DNA of 64,000 nt from positions 18,125-82,124 of the forward strand of contig NZ_JAGPXX010000030.1 in assembly GCF_018070345.1 (NCBI RefSeq), written 5' to 3'. The position numbers and the translations under genes are program-made. The notes beneath the pieces were generated by a model. That model ran no database searches and was not told the DNA's origin. It was given only the letters and a program-made list of their open reading frames with translations. The DNA is from Streptomyces sp. F63 (GTDB lineage Bacteria > Actinomycetota > Actinomycetes > Streptomycetales > Streptomycetaceae). Below are positions 1 to 8,800 of the stretch, piece after piece. The first letter of the stretch is position 1. Each line of letters begins with the position of its first letter.

Positions 1-377
1 CCCCGTGCCGGGTACGAGCCCGAGGACGGTCCCGCCGCGAGGTCCCCGGCCGGCCAGTACCGCACCGCGTCCAGGTCCGGCAGGCCGGCCTCGAAGCGGT
101 CCGGGGTGCCGTCCGCGCCCCGGGCCAGCCAGCGGTGCAGGTCCTGCCGCCAGTGCGCGTCCCGGAAGGAGATGCCCGTCTCGTCCAGCAGCGTGAGCCG
201 GGACGCCCGGCTGACCACCAGGTCCACCGTCTCGCCGGCGTGCAGCAGCGCCCGGAGCACCGCGGCGGCGTAGGGCGTGCCCGAGGCCCCGGAGACCCCG
301 ACGACCCAGGGTCGGCGCCCGGCGCGGGCCGGGGGCGCGCCCCTCGTCTCGTACGGTTCTTCGTGCGGCGGCTCCAC
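1..377 (-). CDS. mqnM: UbiX-family flavin prenyltransferase, N-terminal part (runs off the window)
   Basis: Only the first ~125 codons are inside the window. The protein would make prenylated FMN, the cofactor of UbiD-type decarboxylases; the UbiD partner is encoded at 2193-3644. The diagnostic N-terminal flavin-binding stretch VVGVSGASGTPYAAAVLRAL is visible about 25 residues in. The start is the GTG at 377, in frame with that motif, after a short Arg/Pro-rich leader. It is divergent from the rhomboid gene, with about 90 bp of shared upstream region. The symbol follows the Streptomyces futalosine menaquinone genes, where UbiX, UbiA and UbiD homologues are clustered. The family call is firm; the menaquinone role comes from the neighbours. 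Confidence 0.85.
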   Translation of the reverse strand, partial: MEPPHEEPYETRGAPPARAGRRPWVVGVSGASGTPYAAAVLRALLHAGETVDLVVSRASRLTLLDETGISFRDAHWRQDLHRWLARGADGTPDRFEAGLPDLDAVRYWPAGDLAAGPSSGSYPAR

Positions 378-469
378 GGTTCGAGCCTATCGGGAGCCCC
401 CGGCCGGAACAGGACAAGGTACCCCGGCCGTTCTTCTGGGCAGAAGTACACGGAGTGTGAGGGGGCGCG

Positions 470-1123
470 ATGACCTACGGAAGCCACGGATCCGCCTGGC
501 CGCCACCGGGGCGGCCCGCCCGGCGGCCCGGGCGCAGCGGCGGCGAGAAGGCGAAGGCCGCGGCCGGGCTGATGGCCGTCTGGGTGGCGCTGCTGTGGCT
601 GCTGGAGTTCGTCGACGTGGCCACCGGCAACTCCCTCGACACCTACGGCGTCTCCCCGCGCGAGGTGGGCGAGCTGCGCGACGTGGTGCCGGCGGCCTTC
701 CTGCACTTCGGCTTCGACCATGTCGCGGCGAACACCCTTCCGCTGGCCCTGTTCGGCTTCCTCGCCGCGCTGCGCGGCATCGGCCGCTTCCTGGCGGTCG
801 TCGGCGTGATCGTGGTGACCGGCGGGCTCGGGGTCTGGCTGACGGCCCCCGCCGGGTCCGTCACCGCCGGGGCCTCGATCGTCGTCTTCGGCCTCTTCGG
901 CTATCTGGTGGTGCGGGGCTTCATCGACAAGGTGGTGACGGACGTCATCGTCGGCCTCGTGATCGCCGTGCTGTACGGCTCGATCATCTGGGGCGTGCTG
1001 CCCACCGCCGGTTCCGTCAGCTGGCAGGGGCATCTCTTCGGGCTGATCGGCGGGGTGCTCGCGGCGGTGGTGTTCCGCCGCCGGGCCGGCGCCGGCGGAC
1101 GCCGGGAGACCGTCATCGGCTGA
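470..1123 (+). CDS. rhomboid-family intramembrane serine protease
   Basis: The 217-residue protein has a Pro/Gly/Arg-rich cytoplasmic N-terminus (residues 1-30) followed by about six hydrophobic segments. Rhomboid landmarks are visible: His79 and His84 with Asn88 in HFGFDHVAANTL, a catalytic-serine motif TAGAS (Ser136) and the partner histidine His188 in WQGHLFG. The usual GxSG is GAS-I here, as in several actinobacterial rhomboids. Such proteases cleave membrane-embedded substrates; no substrate can be inferred. A GAGGGGG element lies just before the ATG. It sits between the UbiX and UbiA genes but on the opposite strand, so it is not part of the menaquinone operon. Confidence 0.85.
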   Translation: MTYGSHGSAWPPPGRPARRPGRSGGEKAKAAAGLMAVWVALLWLLEFVDVATGNSLDTYGVSPREVGELRDVVPAAFLHFGFDHVAANTLPLALFGFLAALRGIGRFLAVVGVIVVTGGLGVWLTAPAGSVTAGASIVVFGLFGYLVVRGFIDKVVTDVIVGLVIAVLYGSIIWGVLPTAGSVSWQGHLFGLIGGVLAAVVFRRRAGAGGRRETVIG

Positions 1124-1221
1124 CCGCCGCGGGGCGGCCTCCCGCCCCGGCGCCCGGCCCGGCCCGCCCCGGCGCCCGGCCCGCGGCCCGGCGTCCGGTG
1201 CGCCGCGGTGCGCCCGGCGGC

Positions 1222-2196
1222 TCAGACGCTCAGCCCGCGCGCCACCAGGTCGAACAGGGTGAACACGAACAGCACCACGCCGATCACGCCATTGACCGTG
1301 AAGAACGCCCGGTTCAGCCGGGACAGGTCGTGCGGCCGCACGATCGCGTGCTCGTAGACGAACGCCACCGCCACGATCGCCAGACCCACCCAGAAGAACG
1401 CGCCCGCGCCGGTCACCGCCCCGTACCAGGCGAGCAGGCCCGTGGTGACGACATGCGCCCCCCGCGCGCCGTGCAGCGCGGCCGGGACGCCGAACCGGGC
1501 GGGCACGGAGCGCACGCCCTCGGCGCGGTCCGCCGCGACGTCCTGGCTGCCGAAGATCAGGTCGAAGCCGCCGATCCACACGCCGACGGCGAGCCCGAGG
1601 ACCACCGCGTCCCAGGACCAGGCCCCCGTCACCGCGATCCACGCGCCGACCGGGCCGATCGCCTGGGCCAGCCCCAGAATGGCGTGCGGGAAGTCCGTGA
1701 ACCGCTTGCCGTACGGATAGACCACCATCGGCACGACGGCGAGCGGCGCCAGCGCCAGGCAGAGCGGGTTGAGGAGCGCCGCCGCGGCCAGGAAGACGGC
1801 GAGGGCGATCAGCGCGCCCGTCCAGGCGGAGCGCACCGACATCGCGCCGGTCACCAGCTCCCGCCCCGCCGTGCGCGGATTGCGGGCGTCTATCTCCCGG
1901 TCGATGATCCGGTTGGCGGCCATGGCGAAGGTCCGCAGCCCCACCATCGCCACGGTGACGAGGAACAGCTCCCACCAGTGGACCGTCCCGTCGTCCAGGA
2001 ACATCGCGGTGAGCGAGGCGATGTACGCGAAGGGCAGCGCGAACACCGAGTGCTCGATCATCACCAGCCGCAGGAAGGCCCGGACCCCGCCCTTCCCGGC
2101 GCCCTTCCCGGCGGGCGGCGCGGGGACGGACCCCGGCCGCGGCACGGGCTCCCGCCCGGGCACGGAGCGGCCGGAGGCCGCCGGACCGGCGCTCAC
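1222..2196 (-). CDS. mqnP: menaquinone biosynthesis UbiA-family prenyltransferase
   Basis: A 324-residue integral membrane prenyltransferase of the UbiA superfamily. The first aspartate-rich motif (N95-x3-D99-x3-D103, in AANRIIDREIDAR) and the second (around DLIFGSQDVAADRAEG) are both present, with about eight hydrophobic segments. In futalosine-pathway actinomycetes this enzyme attaches the polyprenyl chain to the aromatic precursor. The N-terminus (1-35) is a Pro/Gly-rich extension. The ATG overlaps the UbiD stop codon by 4 nt (ATGA), so the two are translationally coupled in the order ubiD-ubiA. Confidence 0.92.
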   Translation of the reverse strand: MSAGPAASGRSVPGREPVPRPGSVPAPPAGKGAGKGGVRAFLRLVMIEHSVFALPFAYIASLTAMFLDDGTVHWWELFLVTVAMVGLRTFAMAANRIIDREIDARNPRTAGRELVTGAMSVRSAWTGALIALAVFLAAAALLNPLCLALAPLAVVPMVVYPYGKRFTDFPHAILGLAQAIGPVGAWIAVTGAWSWDAVVLGLAVGVWIGGFDLIFGSQDVAADRAEGVRSVPARFGVPAALHGARGAHVVTTGLLAWYGAVTGAGAFFWVGLAIVAVAFVYEHAIVRPHDLSRLNRAFFTVNGVIGVVLFVFTLFDLVARGLSV

Positions 2197-3644
2197 AGCC
2201 CGTACTCCGCCCAGCGCCGGCTGACCAGCTCGGCGGTCTCCGGGTCCGGCAGCACCATGCGCGGCCAGCCGCCGTCCCGCGTGTAGCCCTCCTCCGGCAG
2301 CTTCGCGGTGGCGTCGATGCCGGCCTTGCCGCCCCAGAACTGCTGGTAGGAGGCGTGGTCGAGATGGTCCACCGGGCCCTCGGCCACCGTGAGGTCACGG
2401 GAGTAGTCGGTGTTGCCCAGCGCCCGCCAGGCCACCTCGTGCAGATCGTGCACATCGCAGTCGGAGTCGACCACGATGATCAGCTTGGTGAGCGACATCA
2501 TGTGCGCGCCCCAGATGGCGTGCATCACCTTCTGCGCGTGCTTCGGGTACTTCTTGTCGATCGAGACGATCGCGCAGTTGTGGAAACCGCCGGCCTCGGG
2601 GAGGTGGTAGTCCACGATGTCCGGCACGATGATCTTGAGCAGCGGCAGGAAGAACCGCTCGGTGGCCCGGCCCAGCGGACCGTCCTCCGTCGGCGGCCGG
2701 CCGACCACGATCGACTGCAGCAGCGGCCGCTTCCGCATCGTCACGCAGTCGATGGTCAGTGCGGGGAACGGTTCCTGCGGGGTGTAGAAGCCGGTGTGGT
2801 CGCCGAACGGCCCCTCCGGCAGCATCCGCCCCGGCTCCAGCCAGCCCTCCAGCACCACCTCGGCCCGGGCCGGCACCTGCAGCGGCACCGTCTTGCAGTC
2901 GGCCATCTCGACCCGCTTGCCCTGCACGAAACCGGCGAAGAGGTACTCGTCGATGTCGCCGGGGAGCGGGGCCGTGGAGGCGTACGTCACCGCCGGCGGG
3001 CAGCCGAACGCGATGGCGACGGGCAGCCGCTCACCGCGCCGGGCGGCCGTCTGGTAGTGGTTGCGGCTGTCCTTGTGGATCTGCCAGTGCATGCCGATGG
3101 TGCGCCGGTCGTGCCGCTGCAGCCGGTAGAGGCCGAGATTCCGGATCCCGGTCTCCGGGTCCTTCGTGTGGGTGAGGCCGAGGTTGAAGAAGGAACCGCC
3201 GTCCTCGGGCCAGGTGAACAGCGCGGGCAGCCGGTCGAGGTCGACCTCGTCGCCGGTGAGGACGGTCTCCTGGACGGGCGCGTCCTTGACCTTCTTCGGC
3301 GGCACGTGTGCCATGCCGGCGAGCTTCCCGAACGCCTCCCGCATCCCCACGAAACCGTGCGGCAGCTCGGGCCTGAGCAGCCCGCCGATCCTGTCGCCGA
3401 TGTCCGCGTAGGAGGTCAGGCCGAGGGCCTTGAGCAGCCGGCGGTCGGTGCCGAAGACGTTCATCGCCAGCGGCATCGAGGAGCCCTTGACGTTCTCGAA
3501 GAGCAGCGCGGGACCGCCGGCCTTGTTGACCCGGTCGGTGATCTCCCCCACTTCCAGATAGGGGTCCACCTCGGCCTTGACGCGCTTGAGGTCACCGTCG
3601 CGCTCCAGCGCCCGCAGCAGCGCGCGCAGATCGTCGTAAGCCAT
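2193..3644 (-). CDS. mqnL: menaquinone biosynthesis UbiD-family decarboxylase
   Basis: A full-length UbiD-type decarboxylase (483 residues) that would use prenylated FMN from the UbiX homologue at the left edge. The N-terminus starts with the typical MAYDDLRALLRALERDGDLK, and the central region contains LGLYRLQRHDRRTIGMHWQ and the conserved EGPFGDHTGFYTP loop. The product is followed by mqnP in a 4-nt overlap. In the futalosine route, decarboxylation and prenylation act on the dihydroxynaphthoate-type intermediate; assignment to that step comes from family and context. Start ATG at 3644. Confidence 0.92.
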   Translation of the reverse strand: MAYDDLRALLRALERDGDLKRVKAEVDPYLEVGEITDRVNKAGGPALLFENVKGSSMPLAMNVFGTDRRLLKALGLTSYADIGDRIGGLLRPELPHGFVGMREAFGKLAGMAHVPPKKVKDAPVQETVLTGDEVDLDRLPALFTWPEDGGSFFNLGLTHTKDPETGIRNLGLYRLQRHDRRTIGMHWQIHKDSRNHYQTAARRGERLPVAIAFGCPPAVTYASTAPLPGDIDEYLFAGFVQGKRVEMADCKTVPLQVPARAEVVLEGWLEPGRMLPEGPFGDHTGFYTPQEPFPALTIDCVTMRKRPLLQSIVVGRPPTEDGPLGRATERFFLPLLKIIVPDIVDYHLPEAGGFHNCAIVSIDKKYPKHAQKVMHAIWGAHMMSLTKLIIVVDSDCDVHDLHEVAWRALGNTDYSRDLTVAEGPVDHLDHASYQQFWGGKAGIDATAKLPEEGYTRDGGWPRMVLPDPETAELVSRRWAEYGL

Positions 3645-3732
3645 GCGGACCAGTATCCGTCACCCCGTACGCTGGACTTGTCACCGGGGCTGTCCCGGAT
3701 CCGCCACCGTACTTCAGGGGGCCTGCTCCGAC

Positions 3733-4074
3733 ATGTTGAGGTATCTGCCGTTTCTCCTGGTCCTGGGGTTGTGGATCTACGCGTTCATCGACTGCCTCAA
3801 CACACCCGAGGACCAGGTCCGCAAGCTGCCCAAGCCGGTGTGGGTGCTCATCGTGGTGCTCTTCGGCTATGTGCTCTTCGGCTCCCTCGCCTGGCTGCTG
3901 GCCGGACGCCCGCGGCGGACCGCCGGGGGCGGCGGCTGGGGCGGACGGGGCGTACGCGGCGGCGGGCAGTGGATCGCCCCCGACGACAACCCCGACTTCC
4001 TCCGCTCCCTCGACGACGAGCACAAGGACCGCAAGAGGGACGGCAACGGCCCGGACGACGGCCCGAAGGGCTGA
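3733..4074 (+). CDS. small PLDc_N-type membrane protein
   Basis: The ATG at 3733 gives a 113-residue protein with two hydrophobic segments (MLRYLPFLLVLGLWIYAFID and about residues 37-58) and a hydrophilic Gly/Asp/Lys-rich tail. The spacing, and the acidic IDCLNTPEDQVRKLPKPVWVL linker, match the phospholipase-D nuclease N-terminal domain family, which is often found as a stand-alone small membrane protein. The longer reading from 3643 would overlap the UbiD start and adds a sequence without family character, so it was not used. AGGGGG lies about 12 nt upstream. No function is known. A strong hairpin follows at 4116. Confidence 0.8.
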   Translation: MLRYLPFLLVLGLWIYAFIDCLNTPEDQVRKLPKPVWVLIVVLFGYVLFGSLAWLLAGRPRRTAGGGGWGGRGVRGGGQWIAPDDNPDFLRSLDDEHKDRKRDGNGPDDGPKG

Positions 4075-4115
4075 CCGGCCCGGGACGGGCCCGCGCGCCC
4101 GGATTCTGCGGCACG

Positions 4116-4154
4116 ACGTGAAGGCGCCCCCGGTGGCCGGGGGCGCCTTCACGT
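4116..4154. terminator. bidirectional hairpin terminator
   Basis: A perfect 16-bp inverted repeat (4116-4131 with 4139-4154, 7-nt loop) lies between the converging PLDc_N-type gene and ccsB. GC-rich stems without a U tract are usual in Streptomyces; it could serve both strands. Confidence 0.75.
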
Positions 4155-4158
4155 GTTC

Positions 4159-4194
<36 letters not shown>

Positions 4195-4209
4195 CGGAGG
4201 GTCCTCCGC

Positions 4210-5319
4210 TCACACCCCGGCGTAGGAGTGCTTGCCGGTGACGAAGATGTTGACGCCGTAGTAGTTGAAGAGGAAGCAGGCGAAGGCGATCAGCGCGATG
4301 TACGCGGCCTTCCGGCCCTTCCAGCCGGCCGTGGCGCGGGCGTGCAGATAGCCGGCGTAGGCGACCCAGGTGATGAACGACCAGACCTCCTTGGGGTCCC
4401 AGCCCCAGTAGCGGCCCCAGGCCGCCTCGGCCCAGATGGCACCCGCGATGATCGTGAAGGTCCAGAGCGGGAAGACCAGCGCGTTGACGCGGTACGCGAA
4501 CTTGTCGAGGGTGGCGGCCGCCGGGAGCCGGCTCAGCACCGAGTCGGCGAAGGCGCCGGGCCGCTTGCCCCCCGGCGCCGCCAGCTTCGCCTCGTAGCGG
4601 TCGCGGAAGAGGAAGAGCACCGTGCCGACGGCGCCGAGGTAGAACACCCCGCCGGAGATGATCGCGCAGGAGACGTGGATCCACAGCCAGTACGAGTCGA
4701 GGGCCGGGACGAGCTGGTCGCTCTCCGTGTAGAGCACGGAGACGGCGAGGCCGAGGTCGAGCAGCACCGTGGTGACCAGCGGCAGCCCCAGCCAGCGCAC
4801 CGGCTTCTTCGCGAGCAGCAGAGCGAGGTAGGAGCCGACCACGACCATCGAGAAGGCCGTGGAGAACTCGTACATGTTGCCCCAGGGGGCGCGCTCCACG
4901 GACAGGGCGCGGGTCAGCACCCCGCCGGCGTGCAGCAGGAAGGCCAGGGTGGTGAGCGAGACGGCGATCCGGCCGTAGAGGTCGCCGCCCTCGTCGCCAC
5001 CCGCCGCGCCCGGCCCGTCGGGTACGTCCCGGCCGCCGGCCGGACCGCGGGTGACGACCTGCGGACGCTCCAGGACGGTGGTGCCGCCCCGGCCGGTGAC
5101 CTGCACGGCGGGCGCGGGCGCGGACGCGGGCGCGGGCGCGGCCCGCCCCTCGGGCTTCTCGGTCAGCGCGGCCGCCGTGCGGCCGACCTTGCTGCGGCTG
5201 CCCAGCACCCACTCCGCCATGTGGGCGCCGAAAGCCAGGGTGTAGACGGCCATCGCGGAGTAGATCAGCACATTGCTGATGCTGGCCAAATTCTCGTTGG
5301 CTGCGGCTGCCAGGTTCAC
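4210..5319 (-). CDS. ccsB: cytochrome c biogenesis protein CcsB (ResC)
   Basis: A 369-residue multispanning protein of the System II cytochrome c synthase. The heme-handling WWD signature is clear near the C-terminus (WGRYWGWDPKEVWSFITW), preceded by the conserved NMYEFSTAFSM segment and a helix with SCAIISGG. With ResB it carries heme across the membrane and ligates it to apocytochromes c outside. The long linker (about residues 60-100) is Pro/Ala/Gly-rich. The GTG start overlaps the resB stop (GTGA), so this is the last gene of the resA-ccdA-resB-ccsB operon. Confidence 0.93.
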   Translation of the reverse strand: MNLAAAANENLASISNVLIYSAMAVYTLAFGAHMAEWVLGSRSKVGRTAAALTEKPEGRAAPAPASAPAPAVQVTGRGGTTVLERPQVVTRGPAGGRDVPDGPGAAGGDEGGDLYGRIAVSLTTLAFLLHAGGVLTRALSVERAPWGNMYEFSTAFSMVVVGSYLALLLAKKPVRWLGLPLVTTVLLDLGLAVSVLYTESDQLVPALDSYWLWIHVSCAIISGGVFYLGAVGTVLFLFRDRYEAKLAAPGGKRPGAFADSVLSRLPAAATLDKFAYRVNALVFPLWTFTIIAGAIWAEAAWGRYWGWDPKEVWSFITWVAYAGYLHARATAGWKGRKAAYIALIAFACFLFNYYGVNIFVTGKHSYAGV

Positions 5320-7307
5320 GCGCGCTCTCCTTCGGAGGGGCCGGCGGGATCGGGATTCTCACGGTCGTCGCCGGCTGGTTCTCCGGCGGCAGTCTCTTCT
5401 GCGGTGCCCGCGGCGGGGGTGCCCTCGGGCACGGTGTCCTCGTCGGCGGTGTCCTCGTCAGCGGTGTCGTCGTCGGCGGTGTCGTCGTCGGCGGTGTCCT
5501 CTGCGGCTGTCCCCCGGGCCGCGTCCCCGGCGGCGTACCGCGCCGCGGCTTCGTCCTGCGCGCCCTCCGGCGCACCGTCCGAGCCGTCCGCGCCGTCCGC
5601 CGTGTCATCCGGCTCGGGTGCCGGCGGGGCCGTCTCCCGGAGGGCCACGGCCAGTTCGGCGAGCTCCTCCGGGAGCCGGGGTGACTCGCTGCGGCCCAGG
5701 GCGGCCATCTCCACGACCGTGCCGCTGCCGTCGGCGGCGGGCCGCGCGCGGACCCAGATCCGGCGCCGCTGGATGAACAGCGAGGCCGCGAGTCCGAGCA
5801 GCGCGGCGACGGCACCGCCGAGGGCCCAGCCCTTGCCGGGCTGGCTGGAGATCTGGAAGCTGGCCCACTCCTCGACGCCGTCAAAGCTCAGCGAACCCTG
5901 CCCGTCCGGCAGTTGCACGGTCTCGCCGGGCCGCAGGAACTTCCGGAAGAGGTCGCCGTTCTCCTTGAACTGCTTCATCTTCCGGGTGTCGAGCTGGTAC
6001 ACGTTCTGCGGGATGCCCGAGTCGACGCCGAGGCTGCCCATGAAGGCGTTGATCGACAGCACCGGGTAGTCCAGCGCCGGGAAGGTGGAGTGCGGGCCCC
6101 GCACCTCGTCCAGCGCGAAGGTCGGCAGGAAGCGGCCCTGGAAGCCGAGCTGGGTCTTCTTCCCGTCCTTGTCCCGCGCGTCGGGCACCTTGACGACGCC
6201 CACGGAGGTGTTGTTGGTGTCCTGCGGCAGGAACGGCACCGGCCCCTGGTACGCCACGTCGCCCTGGCCGTCCTTGACGGTGACGACGGGCGCGTAGCCG
6301 TAGCCGATCAGATAGACCTTGGTGCCGTCGACCTCCAGCGGATGGTTGACCTCGATGCTCGCCTTCCGCTCCGCGCCGTCCGCGCCGTTCCAGTGGGTGA
6401 CGTCGGCGCGGAACGTGCGCGGGGTGCCCTTCTGCGGGCCGCCGCGCTCGAAGGTGGCCTCGAAGTCGTCCAGCCGGAAGCCGAAGGGCGTGAGCTGGTC
6501 GGTGTCGTAGAGGCTGGCGGCGCGGAAGTCGTCGTACTGGGGAAGGGTGTTGGTGAAGCCGTCGCCCTTGACGATCAGCTTGCCGCCCTCGGCCTTCCAC
6601 AGGCTGCCCGCCGCGAAGGCCAGGAGCAGCACGATGAGCGCGATGTGGAAGACGAGGTTCCCCGCCTCCCGCAGATAGCCCTTCTCGGCGGCGGCCGTGT
6701 CCCCGCCGAGCCGCGCCCGGAAACGGCGCCGGCGCAGCGTGCGGTGGGCGGCGCCGAGCACCTCCTCCGGCGTGGCGGCGGTCCGCCAGGTCGTGTACGC
6801 GGGGAGCCGGGCGAGGCGGCTCGGGCCGGCCGGGGGGCGGCCGCGGAGCTGGCCGGCGAACTGCCAGGTGCGCGGCACGATGCAGCCGATGAGGGAGACG
6901 AACAGCAGGATGTAGATCGCGGAGAACCACACCGAGCTGTAGACGTGGAACAGGCCCAGCTTGTCGTAGACCGCTGCCAGCGTCTCGTTGTCGGCCCTGA
7001 ACTGCTCGACCGCCATGGGGTCGATACCGGTCTGCGGGATCAGGGAGCCGGGGATCGCGCCCAGCGACAGCAGGAGGAGCAGCAGCAGCGCCACCCGCAT
7101 CGAGGTGAGCTGCCGCCAGAACCAGCGGGCCCAGCCGATGACGCCCAGGCCGGGCAGCGGGGCGCTCTCGTCGGGGGCGGTGGACAGCTGGGAGCCGGCC
7201 GCGCCGAGGCCGGGCTCGGCCCCGGCCCGGCCGTCGGGGTCGGACCGGCCGTCGGGGTCGGACCGGGCATCGGCGTTGGCGGCGGCGTTCTTCGTCGTCT
7301 CGGCCAT
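5316..7307 (-). CDS. resB: cytochrome c biogenesis protein ResB
   Basis: A 663-residue ResB-family protein, partner of CcsB in System II heme export and ligation. After an acidic, repeat-containing N-terminus (two copies of RSDPDG) come three transmembrane segments around residues 65-200 (ALLLLLLLSLGAIPGSLIPQ is the first), a large extracytoplasmic domain and a final transmembrane helix near residue 490. The cytoplasmic C-terminal tail is acidic and contains imperfect tandem DDTAD/DEDTA units encoded by a short DNA repeat at about 5440-5510, so tail length is probably variable. It starts 3 nt after the ccdA stop. Confidence 0.93.
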   Translation of the reverse strand: MAETTKNAAANADARSDPDGRSDPDGRAGAEPGLGAAGSQLSTAPDESAPLPGLGVIGWARWFWRQLTSMRVALLLLLLLSLGAIPGSLIPQTGIDPMAVEQFRADNETLAAVYDKLGLFHVYSSVWFSAIYILLFVSLIGCIVPRTWQFAGQLRGRPPAGPSRLARLPAYTTWRTAATPEEVLGAAHRTLRRRRFRARLGGDTAAAEKGYLREAGNLVFHIALIVLLLAFAAGSLWKAEGGKLIVKGDGFTNTLPQYDDFRAASLYDTDQLTPFGFRLDDFEATFERGGPQKGTPRTFRADVTHWNGADGAERKASIEVNHPLEVDGTKVYLIGYGYAPVVTVKDGQGDVAYQGPVPFLPQDTNNTSVGVVKVPDARDKDGKKTQLGFQGRFLPTFALDEVRGPHSTFPALDYPVLSINAFMGSLGVDSGIPQNVYQLDTRKMKQFKENGDLFRKFLRPGETVQLPDGQGSLSFDGVEEWASFQISSQPGKGWALGGAVAALLGLAASLFIQRRRIWVRARPAADGSGTVVEMAALGRSESPRLPEELAELAVALRETAPPAPEPDDTADGADGSDGAPEGAQDEAAARYAAGDAARGTAAEDTADDDTADDDTADEDTADEDTVPEGTPAAGTAEETAAGEPAGDDRENPDPAGPSEGERA

Positions 7308-7310
7308 GGT

Positions 7311-8075
7311 TCAGATTCCCGGGGTGAAGGTGGAGGACCAGACCTGGAGGCCGCCGATCAGCCGGTCCCAGATGCCCGTGACGAGCAGCAGGCCGACGAG
7401 GACCAGCATCAGGCCGCCCGCCCGCATCACCCACACATAGTGCCGTTTGACCCAGGAGAAGGCGCCGAGCGCGCGCCGGAACGCGACCGCGGCGAGCAGG
7501 AACGGCACCCCCAGCCCCAGGCAGTAGGCGACGGTGAGCAGGGCGCCGCGGGCGGCGCTGGCCTCGTTGAAGGCGAGGGTGTTGACGGCGGCGAGGGTCG
7601 GGCCGATGCACGGCGTCCAGCCGATGCCGAAGAGCACGCCCAGCAGCGGCGCCCCGGCCAGACCCATCGCGGGTCTGCGGTGGAAGCGGAACTCGCGCTG
7701 GGCGAAACCGCCCATCACACCCATGAAGGCGAGGCCCAGCACGATGGTGAGGGCGCCGAGGACCTTGGTGATCGTCTCCCGGTACTCCTCCAGCGTGAAG
7801 CCGAAGTTCCCGAAGAGGGTGCCGTAGGAGACGAAGACGGCGGTGAAGCCGAGGATGAACAGCGAGGCGCCGGCCGCCATCCGCCCTTTGCGGGCGTCGG
7901 CCAGATCGCTGCCGCTGACACCGGTGACGTAGCTGAGGTAGCCCGGCACCAGGGGCAGCACGCAGGGAGAGAAGAAGGAGACGAGTCCGGCGAGCACGGC
8001 GATCGGCAGGGCGAGCAGCAGCGCCCCGCTGAGCACGGTCTGGTTGAACGTCTCGGCGGCGAGAAGCGTCGTCAC
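7311..8075 (-). CDS. ccdA: thiol-disulfide transmembrane carrier CcdA
   Basis: A 254-residue DsbD/CcdA-type protein with six hydrophobic segments. The two redox cysteines sit in the conserved motifs FFSPCVLPLVPGYLSYVTG and GWTPCIGPTLAA. It passes electrons from cytoplasmic thioredoxin to the ResA homologue outside, which keeps apocytochrome CXXCH cysteines reduced. The GTG start lies 4 nt downstream of the resA stop, and it is followed closely by resB. Confidence 0.93.
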   Translation of the reverse strand: MTTLLAAETFNQTVLSGALLLALPIAVLAGLVSFFSPCVLPLVPGYLSYVTGVSGSDLADARKGRMAAGASLFILGFTAVFVSYGTLFGNFGFTLEEYRETITKVLGALTIVLGLAFMGVMGGFAQREFRFHRRPAMGLAGAPLLGVLFGIGWTPCIGPTLAAVNTLAFNEASAARGALLTVAYCLGLGVPFLLAAVAFRRALGAFSWVKRHYVWVMRAGGLMLVLVGLLLVTGIWDRLIGGLQVWSSTFTPGI

Positions 8076-8079
8076 GGGA

Positions 8080-8697
8080 TCACTTCTCCGCGATCAGTGG
8101 TTCGATCATCTCGCGCAGCTCGTCCTCGTCCAGCGGCTTGAGGGCGCGGGCGGCGATCTTCCCCTCCCGGTCGATGACGAGGGTGGAGGGGATGGCCTTG
8201 GGGTTGAGGCTGCCCTTGGGGAAGCGGAGCATGAGCTTGCCGACCGGGTCGTAGAGACTCGGATACGGCACCTCGAACTCCTTCTCGAACCTTCTCGCCG
8301 GGGTGATGTTCGGGTCTCGGGTGTTGATGCCGAGGAACCGCACGCCGCGGTCCTTCGTGTCGTTCGCGACCTTCACCAGATGCGGCATCTCGGCCCGGCA
8401 CGGGGGGCACCAGGAGCCCCAGACGTTGACGACCACGACATCGCCCTTGTGGTCGGCGAGCGCGGCCCGCCCGCCGTCCACCGTCTCACCGGACAGATCG
8501 GGCGCCTTCTGCCGCTCGCCCTTCGCCGCGCGGTCGATACCGCCCTCCCCCGCGACGAAACCGGTGTTGCCCGAGCCCCCGGTCGTCTCTCCGCCCCCGC
8601 AGGCCGTCAGCAGCAGCGTTCCGGCCGCGGCGGCGGCTGCGAGGAGGGCGGTGCGGCGGCGCGGCGTGCGGGCGCGGGGGGCGTGGCAGGCACTCAT
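8080..8697 (-). CDS. resA: ResA/TlpA-like lipoprotein thiol-disulfide oxidoreductase
   Basis: From the ATG at 8697 the protein is 205 residues. An Arg-rich start and a hydrophobic stretch end in the lipobox TLLLTACGGG (Cys33), so it should be anchored outside the membrane. The thioredoxin-like active site is WGSWCPPCRAEMPHL (Cys97/Cys100). It would reduce apocytochrome c before heme attachment. The reading frame is open further upstream, but that extension has no signal-peptide character and would bury the lipoprotein signal. It is the first gene of the four-gene cytochrome c maturation operon. Confidence 0.92.
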   Translation of the reverse strand: MSACHAPRARTPRRRTALLAAAAAAGTLLLTACGGGETTGGSGNTGFVAGEGGIDRAAKGERQKAPDLSGETVDGGRAALADHKGDVVVVNVWGSWCPPCRAEMPHLVKVANDTKDRGVRFLGINTRDPNITPARRFEKEFEVPYPSLYDPVGKLMLRFPKGSLNPKAIPSTLVIDREGKIAARALKPLDEDELREMIEPLIAEK

Positions 8698-8800
8698 GTG
8701 AAAAGTTTCGCATGACCGATTCGCCGATCTTCCGCGCCCCCCTGCGCACTCCCGGAAGCCCCGGAAACCGGCCGTGCGCAGGGCCCTGGGGGACTCCTCC

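Noticed and set aside
277..2286. Long plus-strand open frame overlapping the rhomboid, UbiX and mqnP genes
   Set aside because: It is the GC-frame shadow of real genes: Arg/Gly/Pro-rich, no domain, and several well-supported genes lie in it.
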